A stretch of 64,000 bases of DNA from Rutidosis leptorrhynchoides (lineage: Eukaryota > Streptophyta > Magnoliopsida > Asterales > Asteraceae): assembly GCF_046630445.1 (NCBI RefSeq), contig NC_092340.1:15726001-15790000 (forward strand). The letters run 5' to 3'. The translations under genes and the position numbers were made by a program. Positions within the stretch are counted from its first letter, which is position 1. Each line of letters opens with the position of its first letter. Positions 35,707 to 47,782 of the stretch are shown piece after piece. Under the pieces are notes generated by a model, which saw only the letters and a program-made list of their open reading frames with translations, was not told the DNA's origin and did not search any database.

Positions 35707-36934
35707 TCTATATATGTAATCTTGTTTAATTTTGAAACATTTACCCAAAATGCCCTCTTAAAAAGCAACATATAATATTTCATCAAAAATAATTTTATTG
35801 CGAATATGCCTACGCAAATCGCAATTTTCTTTAGCGTTTTGTGACCGCTCATTCGCAAGTTGCAAATGGGTAATCGAGATACTGATCCGTAAATTTTGCA
35901 AAGTTATAGTTTTTGATTTGTAACTTTGATTCTGTCAATCTTCTTTTAATGTGTGTGTTCTTTTGATATCTATCTTTTCGTATTAAATTCGATGTCTCAA
36001 TTTGTATTTGAAAATCGACATCCTCTTGGGTTTTGCAATTTTTGTTGTTTATTCAAATTTATCGAGGGGTTTCGTGTACTTTTAGAGTCAAAATTGGTGA
36101 TACATTTAACGAATTATAAATTAGAATGTTTTACAAGTTATAAGCAGTCAAAGTATGTTTAAAGTCAAAATTAACGATAACGTCAAAATTGAAAGTTTTC
36201 GAGGAAGAATTTCAAAAAAAAAAGAAAAAAAAAATTGTTGGGACAAACCGCCTTGGGCTGTTTTGCCAGCGGATGGATATCGAAAAAAATACACTACATT
36301 AAAAAAAATGGTGATTAAATCAGATCTACGAATCAAAATTTATATCACATTTCAAAGTTTGCAAGAAACTTTACACTATTGCCACTTTACAATCTATTTG
36401 CAAATTGCAAATAGAAAACGCAAATTGCATTTTTTTGCGATTTGCGAATTGGCTAGTTTTTTCTCGATCGAGACTTAGAAAACAAGACCATTCCCAAATT
36501 GTTTAGAGCATTTGCAAATCGCCAAAAATATTTTGCGAATTACAAGACTTTTGTTATATGTTAGTTTAATGTCCGTTCATTTTCTTAAATCTTTTGTAAT
36601 CTAATCTTAATGTATATAGAATATATATCATTTGGTTATATATAAGCATGTAAGTAGGTACTAAATCGAATCTGTTTACATCGAACATCGATACGTATAT
36701 GATATATAATTATATCAATTGATTTAGCAGTTGGAAATACATTGTTAAGTAACTATCGATGAAAATGTTGCGAATCTATGTTTTTTAAGAGACACACACA
36801 TACGCATACGTATATATATTGTACTATATGTTTGTATATTATATTACGTAGTGATTGATTGATGATACACCTTAGATCCGTATTAATAATCTTTATTCTT
36901 ATATTTTTATTTTCAGTTGTTGTAAAGAATCCGT
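35707..36934. other. intergenic DNA with GCAAATTGC/GCGAATT words
   Basis: No gene supported. Between about 35810 and 36545 short words such as TTGCAAATTGCAAAT and TTTGCGAATT recur in both directions, which suggests an old inverted-repeat element without clear ends. Confidence 0.35.
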
Positions 36935-37711
36935 TGTTAGGATATTAGGACCCAAACAACGCTAGTAATTCTACAAGACTACTAGCCGAGTAGTGATTCT
37001 ATCAAGATCACTCAAACCCACTTAATGAACGAAAGATAATAAATGCGTAAATGTAAGAACGACACAAGATATAACGTGGTTATATGCAATCGGTGTGATT
37101 GCTTTAGTCCACGGACCAACTAGAGAGTGTTTATTACTGAGAATCTGTATTTGGTATGTTACAATTGCATACAATGAGTTCTATATATAGGAGAAAACAA
37201 GAACACCATGACAACTAGCTAGGAATCTTCATCATGACAAGTAATCATCTTGTTTACCAACTAGCCATGCTTTCCACCTTGTAATGGCATGATCACAGCC
37301 CTAATTTTAGGTGTAAAGTGATTAACTTTGCACCTAAAGTGAAAGGAGGCCAAAGCATGCTCGGATGTAAAGGTTGCAACTTGCCAACTTGCTGCCAGAC
37401 ACCAGATGCGCCGCATCTGATGTGTGATGCGCCGCATCACTTGCTTTTCACGTTCCAGATTCATGTACCAGCACTCGATGCGCCGCATCGAGATGGTGAT
37501 GCGCCGCATCTGACCCCTGATGCGCCATATCAGCTCAATGCTCCGCATCAATAAATCTCGGACTATTTTGCTCGATGAATGCGCCGCATCCATGTCAAGA
37601 TGCGCCGCATTTTACTGCTTCACGCTTCCCGAAATCTGCAAAATCCGTGCAAGTGTTGGAACAGTTTTTTTTTCTTTTCTCGTTTTGTATAAATGTCTCC
37701 ATAATCTAACA
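36935..37711 (-). repeat. 3' LTR of the copia element
   Basis: 777 bases. The TATA box CTATATATAG is at 37181-37190. A cluster of GATGCGCCGCATC palindromes at 37405-37611 lies upstream of it in element sense. Confidence 0.9.
37405..37611. repeat. GATGCGCCGCATC palindrome cluster
   Basis: Perfect copies at 37405-37417, 37426-37438, 37477-37489 and 37498-37510. Altered ones are at 37518, 37537, 37577 and 37599. The nested gypsy element landed in the second LTR's matching cluster. Confidence 0.9.
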
Positions 37712-37725
37712 AATCTCCCACTTGG
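37712..37725 (-). promoter_or_regulatory. copia polypurine tract
   Basis: CCAAGTGGGAGATT on the minus strand, directly before the 3' LTR and about 200 bases after the pol stop. Confidence 0.75.
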
Positions 37726-37920
37726 AGACTTTGAACAAAACTCCAATCATATCAATGAATTAACCAAGAACATTAAACCACCTTCGATTACCGCCAAATA
37801 CCATTTGGGACACGCACGCTCAACACATTCTTCGAATGAGTAGACTTTCGATAAAAGGTCTTCAATATTACTTGTTAAACTTGTAACACCATTCACATCT
37901 CTAGCTGGGGTCTTCTCTCA

Positions 37921-40900
37921 TCAATTCATGAGAAGACCAATTGAGGTAATGCAAAACCTCAATTTCTCCGTCGTAACCACCTTAGTAAACATATCGGCAG
38001 GATTCTTCTTACCAAGGATTTTCTCCAAGAATAAAGTGTCATCATTTATATGTTGTCGAATAAAATGATACCTTATCTTGATGTGTTTCGTTCGACTGTG
38101 AAATACCGAATTCTTCCCAAGATGAACCGCACTTTGATTATCACAATACAAGACGCAATAGTCTTGTCTTTTACCCAACTCACCTAAGAAGTTCTTCAAC
38201 CACACTAGCTCTTTAGAAGCTTCCGCAATAGCCATGTATTCGGCTTCGGTGGTTGACAAAGCAACACTCTTTCGCAATCGAGATAACCAACTAATCGTCG
38301 TCTTCCCCATTGTGAAAACATAACCCGTAGTGCTTTTCCCCGAATCATCACATCCACCCAAATTAGCATCCGCATAACCTCTAAGTATGAGATTGTTTTT
38401 GGAGAAACACAATCCCATATTAGAAGTACCTTTCAAATAACGAAGCAACCATTTGACCGCTTCCCAATGCTCTTTCCCCGGATTAGACATATAACGACTT
38501 ACAACTCCCACTGCTTGAGCAATATCGGGTCTTGTACAAACCATGGCATACATAATGCTACCCACGGCCGATGCATATGGAACCTTTTCCATATCCTTCT
38601 TGTCTCTTTCCGTCTTTGGTGATTGACTTTTCGATAGTTTTAAGGTGCTTCCCAAAGGCATAGAACGAGCCTCTGAATCTTCCATGTTGAACCTCTCTAC
38701 TACTTTCTCAATATATTTGGATTGAGACAAGTATAGAGTACCCTTCACACGATCACGCACAATACTCATGCCAAGTATTTGCCTAGCACCGCCAAGATCT
38801 TTCATCTCGAATTCTCGGGAAAGTAATCCCTTCAACTTGTTAATTTCGGACATGTTTGAACCTGCAAGTAACATGTCATCAACATACAACAATAAGATTA
38901 TGTAAGAAGACTTGAATTTCTTCAAGTAGCAACAGTAATCCGCTTCACATCTTAAGAAACCAATCTTCTTCATAAACTCGTCAAACTTCAAGTACCATTG
39001 CCGAGGTGCTTGCTTCAACCCATACAAACTTTTCTTTAGCTTACAAACCCACTTCTCTTTACCCTTTACCTCAAAGCCCTCGGGTTGCCTCATGTATATC
39101 TCTTCAACAAGATCACCATGTAAGAATGCAGTTTTTACATCTAGTTGCTCAAGATGTAAGTCTTCGGATGCAACCAAAGAAAGTACCAAACGGATAGTAG
39201 TCATTTTAACTACCGGTGAAAATATCTCTTTGTAGTCAACCCCTTCCTTTTGTTGAAAGCCTTTGACTACCAAACGAGCCTTGTACCTTTTCTTGCTATC
39301 CATCTCATTCTTGATTCTATATACCCATTTGCTTTGCAATGCCCTTTTATCATGAGGTAACTTCACTAGTGACCAAGTCTTGTTCTTCTCAAGTGATCCC
39401 ATCTCTTCTTTCATGGCAAGTTCCCATTGTATGGATTCTTTTGTTTTTCTTGCCTCAAAGTAACTTTCGGGTTCACCATTCTCGGTATAGAGCAAGTAGT
39501 TTGCTGATGGAAAATACCTAGGATTAGGTTTGGGCATTCTAGTCGAGCGTCTTGGTGTAGGAGTAACCGGAATGGTTGGACCGGTTTCATTTGTGTCCTC
39601 CTCATCACTAGAACTCGCACTATGTTCGGAATCATCACCGCTTTCCGAATCATCCCCATCATTAGCATTTTTATACGCCTCACCGTTATTTGGCAATTCA
39701 TTGTTCCCCGTACTCCCACTAGAACCTGCAAGATCATCAATAGAAACATCGTCAAAAGTAACTTGACTCGGTTTAGGACTCCCCGTTTTCGGTTTGCCAT
39801 AGACCGAATCTTCATCAAAAGTAACATCTCGCGAACGAATTACTTTTCTAGCTTCGTTGTCCCAACAACGATAGCCCATTTCATCCGACCCGTAGCCTAT
39901 GAAAGTACACTTCTTTGACTTAGCTTCAAGCTTGTCTTTATCCGCATCTTTGGTCTTCACATATGCATTACACCCAAAGATCCTAAGGTGACCATAACTC
40001 ACCTTCTTACCTTGCCATTCTTCCTCGGGAATTCGGAAACCCAACGGTGTTGAGGGTCCCCTATTTATCAAATAAGCCGCCGTGTTAGCCGCATCCGCCC
40101 AAAACATTTTAGGCAAACCGTCATGTAGTCTCATACTCTTAGCCCTTTCATTTAATGTACGATTCATACGTTCGGTGACCCCATTGTGTTGCGGTGTCTC
40201 CGGTACCGTTTTCAACATTATAATACCTAGCTTTGCACAATGGTCTTTAAACTCAAGACTACCATATTCTCCTCCATTATCCGACTTTAAGCACTTAACC
40301 TTCAAGTTAGTCTCATTTTCTACCATAGCTTTCCACTTCACAAAAGTATTAAATACATCGGATTTAGCTTTAAGAAAATAAACCCATACCTTTCGAGTGG
40401 AGTCGTCAATGAAGGTGACATAATAACGAGAACCTCCATGTGATTCTACATTAGTTGGACCAAACACATCCGTATGAACGAGCTCCAATTTCTCCAACTT
40501 AGGTGCATTCCCTGATTTCCCAAAGGTCACCTTCTTTTGCTTCCCATATACACATGGTTCGCAAAACCCAAGTTCTACCTTTTTCAAATCCGGAATTCTC
40601 CCACTCGAAACAAGCATCTTCATACCCTTCTCACTCATATGCCCGAGTCTTCGGTGCCATAGAGTTGATTCGGACTCAACATTAACCGTAGCAACCACCG
40701 TGTCTTCATCAAACACTTCAACCATATAAAGTGTTCCCCTTTTATGTCCACGAGCCACAATACTACTACCCTTAACCACCTTCCATTGGCGGTTTTCAAA
40801 AGTAACCGCGTTACCTTCATCATCTAATTGACCAACCGAAATAAGTTTCCTTTTCAATTTAGGAATGTACCTTACGTTCTTCAAAGTCCAATTAGAACCA

Positions 40901-41871
40901 AGAATAGTCTTCAAAACAACATCTCCAATGCCCTCTATGTTGAGTTGCTTGTTGTCCGCCAATCTCACCTTGCCTTGATATGAACGAAAATTCTTCATCA
41001 TGCTTTTGATATGAGTAGCATAAAACGAAGCTCCCGAATCCAAGATCCAAGACTCCATAGAATTTTCAACACTACACAAAAGTGCATCATCACTTTCCCC
41101 TTCGGCCAAGTTTACACCTTTCGTGGAACCATTTTTGCAATTCATTTGAAAGTGCCCTTTTTGATTGCAACCCCAACAAGTAACTTCACTTCTATCTTTC
41201 GATGGATGCCTCTTCTTAGACTTCTTCCTACCCTTCTTCTCACCGCGTTCAAATTTTCTACCACGGTTGTCGGTACTTAACAAAGAACCGGATGTCGATT
41301 CTCCCGAGTTTCTTCTACGAGTATCTTCACCAAGAATCAAATCCCTTATAGCTTCAAACGCTAGCTTAGTAGTTCCCGTAGAGCTACTAACCGCGGTAAC
41401 CGTACCCGACCAACTTTACGGTAATGATGAAAGCAAGATAAGTGCTTTTAGTTCATCATCAAACTTAATCTCTACCGATTCAAGTTTTGAAACGATATTA
41501 TTAAATTCATTGATATGATCCGTTGCACTCGTACCTTCCTTCATCTTAGTATTAAACAATTGACGCATGAGAAATACCTTATTTGCAGCTGTAGGTTTCT
41601 CATACATGTTAGAGAGTGCTTTCAAGCAAGCAAACGTCGTCTTCTCATTCACAACGTTGTATGCAACGTTCTTAGCAAGTGAAAGACGAATAGCACCCAA
41701 AGCTTGACGATCCAAAAGCGTCTAATCGGCATCGTCCATGCTTTCGGGCTTGGTCTCTAACAAGGGTTGGTGTAGCTTCTTTTGATACAAGTAATCTTCA
41801 ATTTGCATCTTCCAAAAGCCAAAGTCTCTTCCATCGAATTGGTCGATTCTAAACTTCCCATCTTCCGCCAT
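37921..41871 (-). pseudogene. Ty1/copia gag-pol polyprotein, two nonsense codons
   Basis: One 1,317-codon frame from ATG 41871 to 37921 is broken only by TAG at codon 50 (41724-41722) and TAA at codon 152 (41418-41416). From about codon 178 it is open for 1,139 residues. Order: gag (codons 1-200), zinc knuckle CWGCNQKGHFQMNC, protease WILDSGAS, integrase zinc domain (LWHRRLGH, then CEPC), integrase core with HTDVFGP, SDNGGEYGS and the TERMNRTL glutamate. Next are reverse transcriptase with QLDVKTAFLHGDL and LLYVDDM, and RNase H with STTEAEYMA. Protease before integrase before reverse transcriptase is the copia order. It resembles the Tnt1-like group of plants. Catalytic motifs look intact; both stops lie in gag, so the copy should not make full gag-pol. 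Confidence 0.92.
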
Positions 41872-41893
41872 CGTTCCCTTAACGAAACCTTGT

Positions 41894-41906
41894 GCTCTAG
41901 ATACCA
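41894..41906 (-). promoter_or_regulatory. copia primer binding site
   Basis: TGGTATCTAGAGC on the minus strand, two bases from the right LTR. It resembles the tRNA-iMet site with an extra T. Confidence 0.8.
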
Positions 41907-41908
41907 GT

Positions 41909-42392
41909 TGTTAGGATATTAGGACCCAAACAACGCTAGTAATTCTACAAGACTACTAGCCGAGTAGTGATTCTATCAAGATCACTCAAACCCACTTAAT
42001 GAACGAAAGATAATAAATGCGTAAATGTAAGAACGACACAAGATATAACGTGGTTATATGCAATCGGTGTGATTGCTTTAGTCCACGGACCAACTAGAGA
42101 GTGTTTATTACTGAGAATCTGTATTTGGTATGTTACAATTGCATACAATGAGTTCTATATATAGGAGAAAACAAGAACACCATGACAACTAGCTAGGAAT
42201 CTTCATCATGACAAGTAATCATCTTGTTTACCAACTAGCCATGCTTTCCACCTTGTAATGGCATGATCACAGCCCTAATTTTAGGTGTAAAGTGATTAAC
42301 TTTGCACCTAAAGTGAAAGGAGGCCAAAGCATGCTCGGATGTAAAGGTTGCAACTTGCCAACTTGCTGCCAGACACCAGATGCGCCGCATCT
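41909..42392 (-). repeat. 5' LTR of copia, part before nested insertion
   Basis: No substitution by eye against 36935-37418. It stops after CATCT, the target duplicated by the nested gypsy element; the LTR resumes at 55206. Confidence 0.9.
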
Positions 42393-44318
42393 TGAAAGGA
42401 CCCGTTCATATACATTATAAACGATTCACAATAGTTGATTACATTGCGAGGTATTTGACCTCTATATGATACATTTTACAAACATTGCATTCGTTTTTAA
42501 AAGACAATCTTTCTTTACATCAAAAATTGACAGGCATGCATACCATTTCATAATATCCACTATCCAACTATAAATTGATTTAATAATAATCTTTGATGAA
42601 CTCAATGACTCGAATGCAACGTTCTTCGAAATATGCTATGAAAGACTCCAAGTAATATCTTTAAAATGAGCAAATGCACAGCGGAAGATTTCTTTAACAC
42701 CTGAGAATAAACATGCTTTAAAGTGTCAACCAAAAGGTTGGTGAGTTCATTAGTTTATCATAATCATTTATTTCCATCATTTTAATAGACCACGAGAATT
42801 TCATTTCCAGTTCTCATAAATATACGTCCCATGCATAGAGACAAAAAAATAATCATTCATATGGTGAACACCTGGTAACCGACATTAACTAGATACATAT
42901 AAGAATATCCCCTATCATTCCAGGATCCTCCTTCGGACATGATATAATTTCGAAGTACTAAAGCATCCGGTACTTTGGATGGGGTTTGTTAGGCCCAATA
43001 GATCTATCTTTAGGATTCGCGTCAATTAGGGTGTCTATTCCCTAATTCTTAGATTACCAGACTTTAATAAAAAGGGGCATATTCGATTTCGATAATTCAA
43101 CCATAGAATGTAGTTTCAATTACTTGTGTCTATTTCGTCAAACATTTATAAAAGTGCATGTATTCTCAGTCCCAAAAATATAAAGGGTAGAAAGGCAAAT
43201 GAAACTCACCATACTGTATTTCGTAGTAAAAATACATATAACGTCATTGAACAAGTGCAAGGTTGGCCTCAGATTCACGAACCTAAATTAATTATATATA
43301 TTTATGTGTTGGTCAATATTTATCTAACAAATTAGGTCAAGTCATAGTGTACCACAATCCTAATGCTCGAGACTAATATGCAAAAGTCAACAAAAGTAAA
43401 TTTGACTCAAAATAATTTCTAAAAATTTATACATGATTAATATATAGTTTAAATATCGTCGTTTTATATTTTTAAATATTTTTAAAAGATTTATTAGAGT
43501 AAATAATATAATTTATTTATTAATAAATAAAATTTTATATTATATTTATATAATAAAATATACGTTTATATATATTAAGTAATAAAATTTATAGGGTTCA
43601 TTTAATATTATAAAGATAATATGATACGTATTATTAAAGTAAGTTATTACACGTAGTAAAATATGTTTGTATCAAATATTTATTTGATAAAATAATATCT
43701 ATAATGATAGTAAGTAAAAGTTGTATTATTTTGTAATAATAATTATTATTATAAAAATATCAATATTTATAATTACTAAGATGACATTATGATAAAACGA
43801 TAATTCTAATTATGATAACTTTAATATTTACGATAATTTTTAATATTATCTTTAAAATAATAATTCTATTTAAAATAATAATAATAATAATAATGATATT
43901 TTATAGTAATAATGACATTTCTATTAAAATGATAATTTTTGTTAAAATGATAGTTTTAATACTAACGATAATTTTAATAATAATAGTAATGATAAAAATA
44001 ATAAGAACGATAATTTTATCTAAATCAATATCTTATAATATTTTAATTTCATCATGATACTCTTACCCATTATTTCCTAATCGTTTCGTTTAATAGCTTT
44101 TAATCGTCTTTTATATCGTGTTCGTAATAATGATAATAATAGTAATCAAAATAATTATGTGTTACAAATATTTGTTTTAATTACACTAATATTAATAATG
44201 ATAGTTACTATAACATTATTAACGATAATACTAATAATTATCTTAATGATAATATAGTAATAATAATAACAACAATAACAATAACTATTTTTAAATAATG
44301 ATATATATATTAATAATG

Positions 44319-44425
<107 letters not shown>

Positions 44426-45197
44426 TGGATAATAATAATAATACTAATTATAACTTTAACGATAATAACGATAGTAATAATAAAAAAAATAACAATTTTT
44501 AATGATAAATCCTTTTATTGATAAAGATAATAATAATAATAATAAGATAAAACTAGAACGACGATAATAACGACGATAATAATAATCATTTTTAATAATA
44601 ATACAAAAATTCGATGGACTATAACTTCAAATCCGTTCATCGAAATCATTCGATATCTAAATGAAAAGTTCTTAATTTTTCGCTATCTTTCCAACGACAT
44701 GCATATCTTATACCTTATCTCAGTCGCATATATAACTAATTCAGGATTCAACATAACCTAACTAAAGGCAATATCAAAAGTACAAACATGCATAATCCTA
44801 TATACTCGAGCACTAGTCAGGGATACACTATTAGTATGTAAAAGTTAAATTATGAGTACTCACGTATCAATATTGAGATTCAATATTGCAGGAAAGGTAC
44901 GTAGACGCAACGGAGATGATAAACACTATATTGACCTCACGAGCATACCCATGAACCATACCAATCAACTCCATAGCTATAACCCATAATTTCCTTAATC
45001 CAATCCCACTCGAAAAACAATTTCGAAATCACTCGGACAGCACTCTGACGTAATATTTTATGTATACTAATAATATCTTGAAATAATACGGAGTAAATAT
45101 ATATATATATGTAAATCGATTGAGAGAGTTTAGAGAAAAATATTTTCAAGTTTCTATGAAATAATGAAACCTATTGAATTCTATTTATAATAGATTT

Positions 45198-45340
45198 TTG
45201 AATTATTAAAGTATGAATTATTAAAGTGAATTATTAAAGTATGAATTATTAAAGTGAATTATTAAAGTTTGAATTATTAAAGTATGAATTATTAAAGTGA
45301 ATTATTAAAGTATGAATTATTAAAGTGAATTATTAAAGTT
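45198..45340. repeat. minisatellite GAATTATTAAAGT beside LTR promoter
   Basis: Alternating 13- and 15-base units, about 10 copies here and 11 in the partner LTR (54080-54233), directly upstream of the TATA box in element sense. Confidence 0.9.
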
Positions 45341-46304
45341 AAAGTAAAGTAAAAATAAAGTAAAGGTAAAGTTTAAGTATAGTAAAAGTATAAAACTATG
45401 TACGTATAATACGCGTATAAATATATATAATATTAATTTAAATCGTTATATATATTTAATAAAATAAAATATAAATATCGTTATCTTTATCATACTGGTT
45501 AAGTAATGAGTTGTCAAAAGTGGTTCTAGATATTTATAAAAGTTATATACGTTTTAATAATAAAGTTCTTTTTAAACTGAAAACGTTTTTGTACGTTTGA
45601 AACTAAATCAAATAAATATAATAATTTTGTTTTCCAAAACCAAATATATTTTTAAGAATCATTTGGTTTAAAGGTTAAAATAATGGAAATCGTTATATCA
45701 TAAAATGTTTTAAAAAAGTAGAATCATATATATTCATAATAGGTTTCAAGTTTTTAAATTACAGTTTGTTGGTGAAGCATGGGATAAAGTTCAAAGGTTA
45801 AATAAACGTATGAAATTATCTTAATGAAAAATGTCGAGTTACTTAACTTGTCGATATCCAACATCTAAGTTATTTACACTTCACGTTCTTACTTATAAAT
45901 CACTTTACCATTTTCCGAATGTTGTCAAAAAGAATAGATTTCTTAAATCACAGTGGACCTCATAACATAGACCCGTAATCATATCATAATGTATCTGATA
46001 AATCAACAATTTGATATTATCTTCTAATTCCATCGATAAACATATTGAAATAAATACGATCATGTAAAGTATTATACGTTTAATACTTTATTAATATTCT
46101 CAAGTTATAATATATATATATACATATATATACATATTTATTTATATATAACGGTTCGTGAATCGTCTGAATTTGGTCGAGGTTATAATGAATGTATGAA
46201 CATAATTTAAAATTCTTGAGATTTAACTTAACAAACTTTGCTTATCGTGTCGGAATAATATAAAGATAAAGTTTAAATTTGATTGGAAATTTCCGGGTTG
46301 GCAC

Positions 46305-46320
46305 AGTACCTACCCGTTAA
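46305..46320 (-). promoter_or_regulatory. candidate polypurine tract region
   Basis: TTTAACGGGTAGGTAC on the minus strand abuts the 3' LTR, identical in place to 10531-10546. Confidence 0.5.
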
Positions 46321-46654
46321 AGAAATTTCGTCCCGAAATTCGAGTGGAAAGGTCGTGAATGATAATAAGTATGTTTTCATGATGCATACAGGCTAAAAAT
46401 TAGAGTTTTATCATCAGCGAATAATTTGGATAAACAATCCATTTATATGAAGAGTACGAATGAAGCTAACATAGAAGAGTGAAATGAGTAAGTGTAGATT
46501 CATCTTATCATTTGACGTAGATATGATTGATTTCCCGATTTCAAGGGATTTGAAGAAAATCTTTGTAATAAGATTTGATTCTCCGGTAACAAAAGAAATT
46601 AGGATCCGCTTTAAATGCGATCGTCCATTTTAATTGTTCTGTCGGAGATTTTCT

Positions 46655-46660
46655 TATAAA
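46655..46660 (+). promoter_or_regulatory. TATA box of antisense ORF, now cut off by a solo LTR
   Basis: TATAAA, homologous to the site at 10875. A 617-base insertion separates it from the ATG at 47360. Confidence 0.4.
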
Positions 46661-46695
46661 TTCACCTCCTTCCTTTTCTTACAACTCACACCTTC

Positions 46696-47312
46696 TGTTG
46701 ATGCATTTTATGCAAGTCCCTAGACATCTACCCACGTCCATTGCAGGTACAACAGTTTACAGGCCACCATGATCGTTCGTTATTATCCTATCTGTGTTTG
46801 TATGTGGTTACAGCAACTGTAGGAACGAGATGTGGATGCTTGACTATGTTAGACTTAGTCAGACGTCCAAGTGAAGCCTCACTCGTACGGCTGACAGGCT
46901 CATACGCACGATTGATGCTGAGCTAAGTCACAATTACAACCTAAATGAGAAGACACGAGTGAGTGATCACCCGTACGGCTGATGAAGCCAACTCGTATGT
47001 GTGATGGATGAATCGTACGGGTGAGTTAACAGCAGGGGTATATAAAGTCTTATGTTCTTCACTTTTAGGTTAAGCCTTTCATTTGCTACACACACTCAGA
47101 TCTGGTGAGCTCCTCCGATTCTCTCTCAACCCAAATCACCCAGGTGGTGAATAATAGCTCTAAGTGTTGATCTAATCACACTTGATTTAGTTGTGGTATG
47201 ACTAAATTAATCACAAAAAGCTTAACCTATTCACTAGAGGGTTTGTTTCACTTATTCCGTCATTGTGTGAGTTAAATCTGTTGATTTATAAGTTCCTAGT
47301 CATGTTTCATCA
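46696..47312 (+). mobile_element. small solo LTR, 617 bases
   Basis: TGTTGATGCATT to CATGTTTCATCA, with a perfect CCTTC duplication (46691-46695 and 47313-47317). TATATAAAG at 47039-47047 is preceded by CGTACGG words (about 46885, 46971 and 47013). There is no interior. Absence of this segment from the homologous stretch near 10925 confirms insertion. Confidence 0.8.
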
Positions 47313-47359
47313 CCTTCTATTCTTTCCCCCTCAACTCATATTTTAAAGTATTCATCAAT

Positions 47360-47533
47360 ATGCTCCATCCAGTTCTGATTCTCGATATAATTATAACTTT
47401 CATAATGGTCATTCTTCTTTTTCATCTACCGCCGGAAGAATCTATTTACTTCTACTATACTCTTGGGTTTATAGTGTTTCTAGTTCTCCCGTGTCTTTAT
47501 ATTGCTATATGCATCGATATATATGGTTTATAA
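47360..47533 (+). CDS. 57-residue two-helix membrane protein, antisense ORF (second copy)
   Basis: Exactly as long as 10964-11137 and aligned without gaps. Shared are MLxPVLIL at the start, PEES-YFY in the hinge, LPCLY-AI in the second helix and IDI-GL at the end. Hydrophobic segments span residues about 4-21 and about 31-50. It lies antisense next to the 3' LTR of a pol-less element. A solo LTR now separates it from its likely TATA box, and that LTR's own TATA (47039) points toward this ORF. Function unknown. Confidence 0.5.
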   Translation: MLHPVLILDIIITFIMVILLFHLPPEESIYFYYTLGFIVFLVLPCLYIAICIDIYGL

Positions 47534-47536
47534 TTT

Positions 47537-47782
47537 TTGGTTTGTCGTTGGGCTTTATATCTTCCCTTATATTTCAAAGTCTCTGTTTCTATCTTCTATA
47601 ATCATTGTCATCCACAGTTAATGATCTCTTTTATTTGCTGCAATTTATACCCCAATTTCTATTTCGGAGTTTTGTCCTTTCGTTTCTTCTTCTTGCGATT
47701 AAGCACCGCTTGTAATGGTCCAGAATTCACAAATATGATTTTCGGAATGAACATTGTTAATGTTCTAGGAAGGAAATTGTGA
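47537..47782 (+). CDS. second antisense ORF, in frame after the small membrane ORF (copy 2)
   Basis: Same frame and spacing as at 11141. The first codon is TTG rather than ATG, which weakens the case for separate translation. It shares FYNHCHPQL, NFYFG, RFFFLRL and FGMNIVNVLGRK with copy 1. Confidence 0.25.
   Translation: MVCRWALYLPLYFKVSVSIFYNHCHPQLMISFICCNLYPNFYFGVLSFRFFFLRLSTACNGPEFTNMIFGMNIVNVLGRKL

Noticed and set aside
36155..36478. 107-residue plus ORF
   Set aside because: Lys-rich from A runs, overlaps an inverted-repeat relic, no motif.
39006..41518. Many plus-strand ORFs opposite copia pol
   Set aside because: Shadows of the gag-pol frame.
43812..44057. Ile-rich ORF in both LTR copies (also 52735-52980)
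   Set aside because: Low-complexity AT-rich LTR DNA; conserved only because the two LTRs are young copies.
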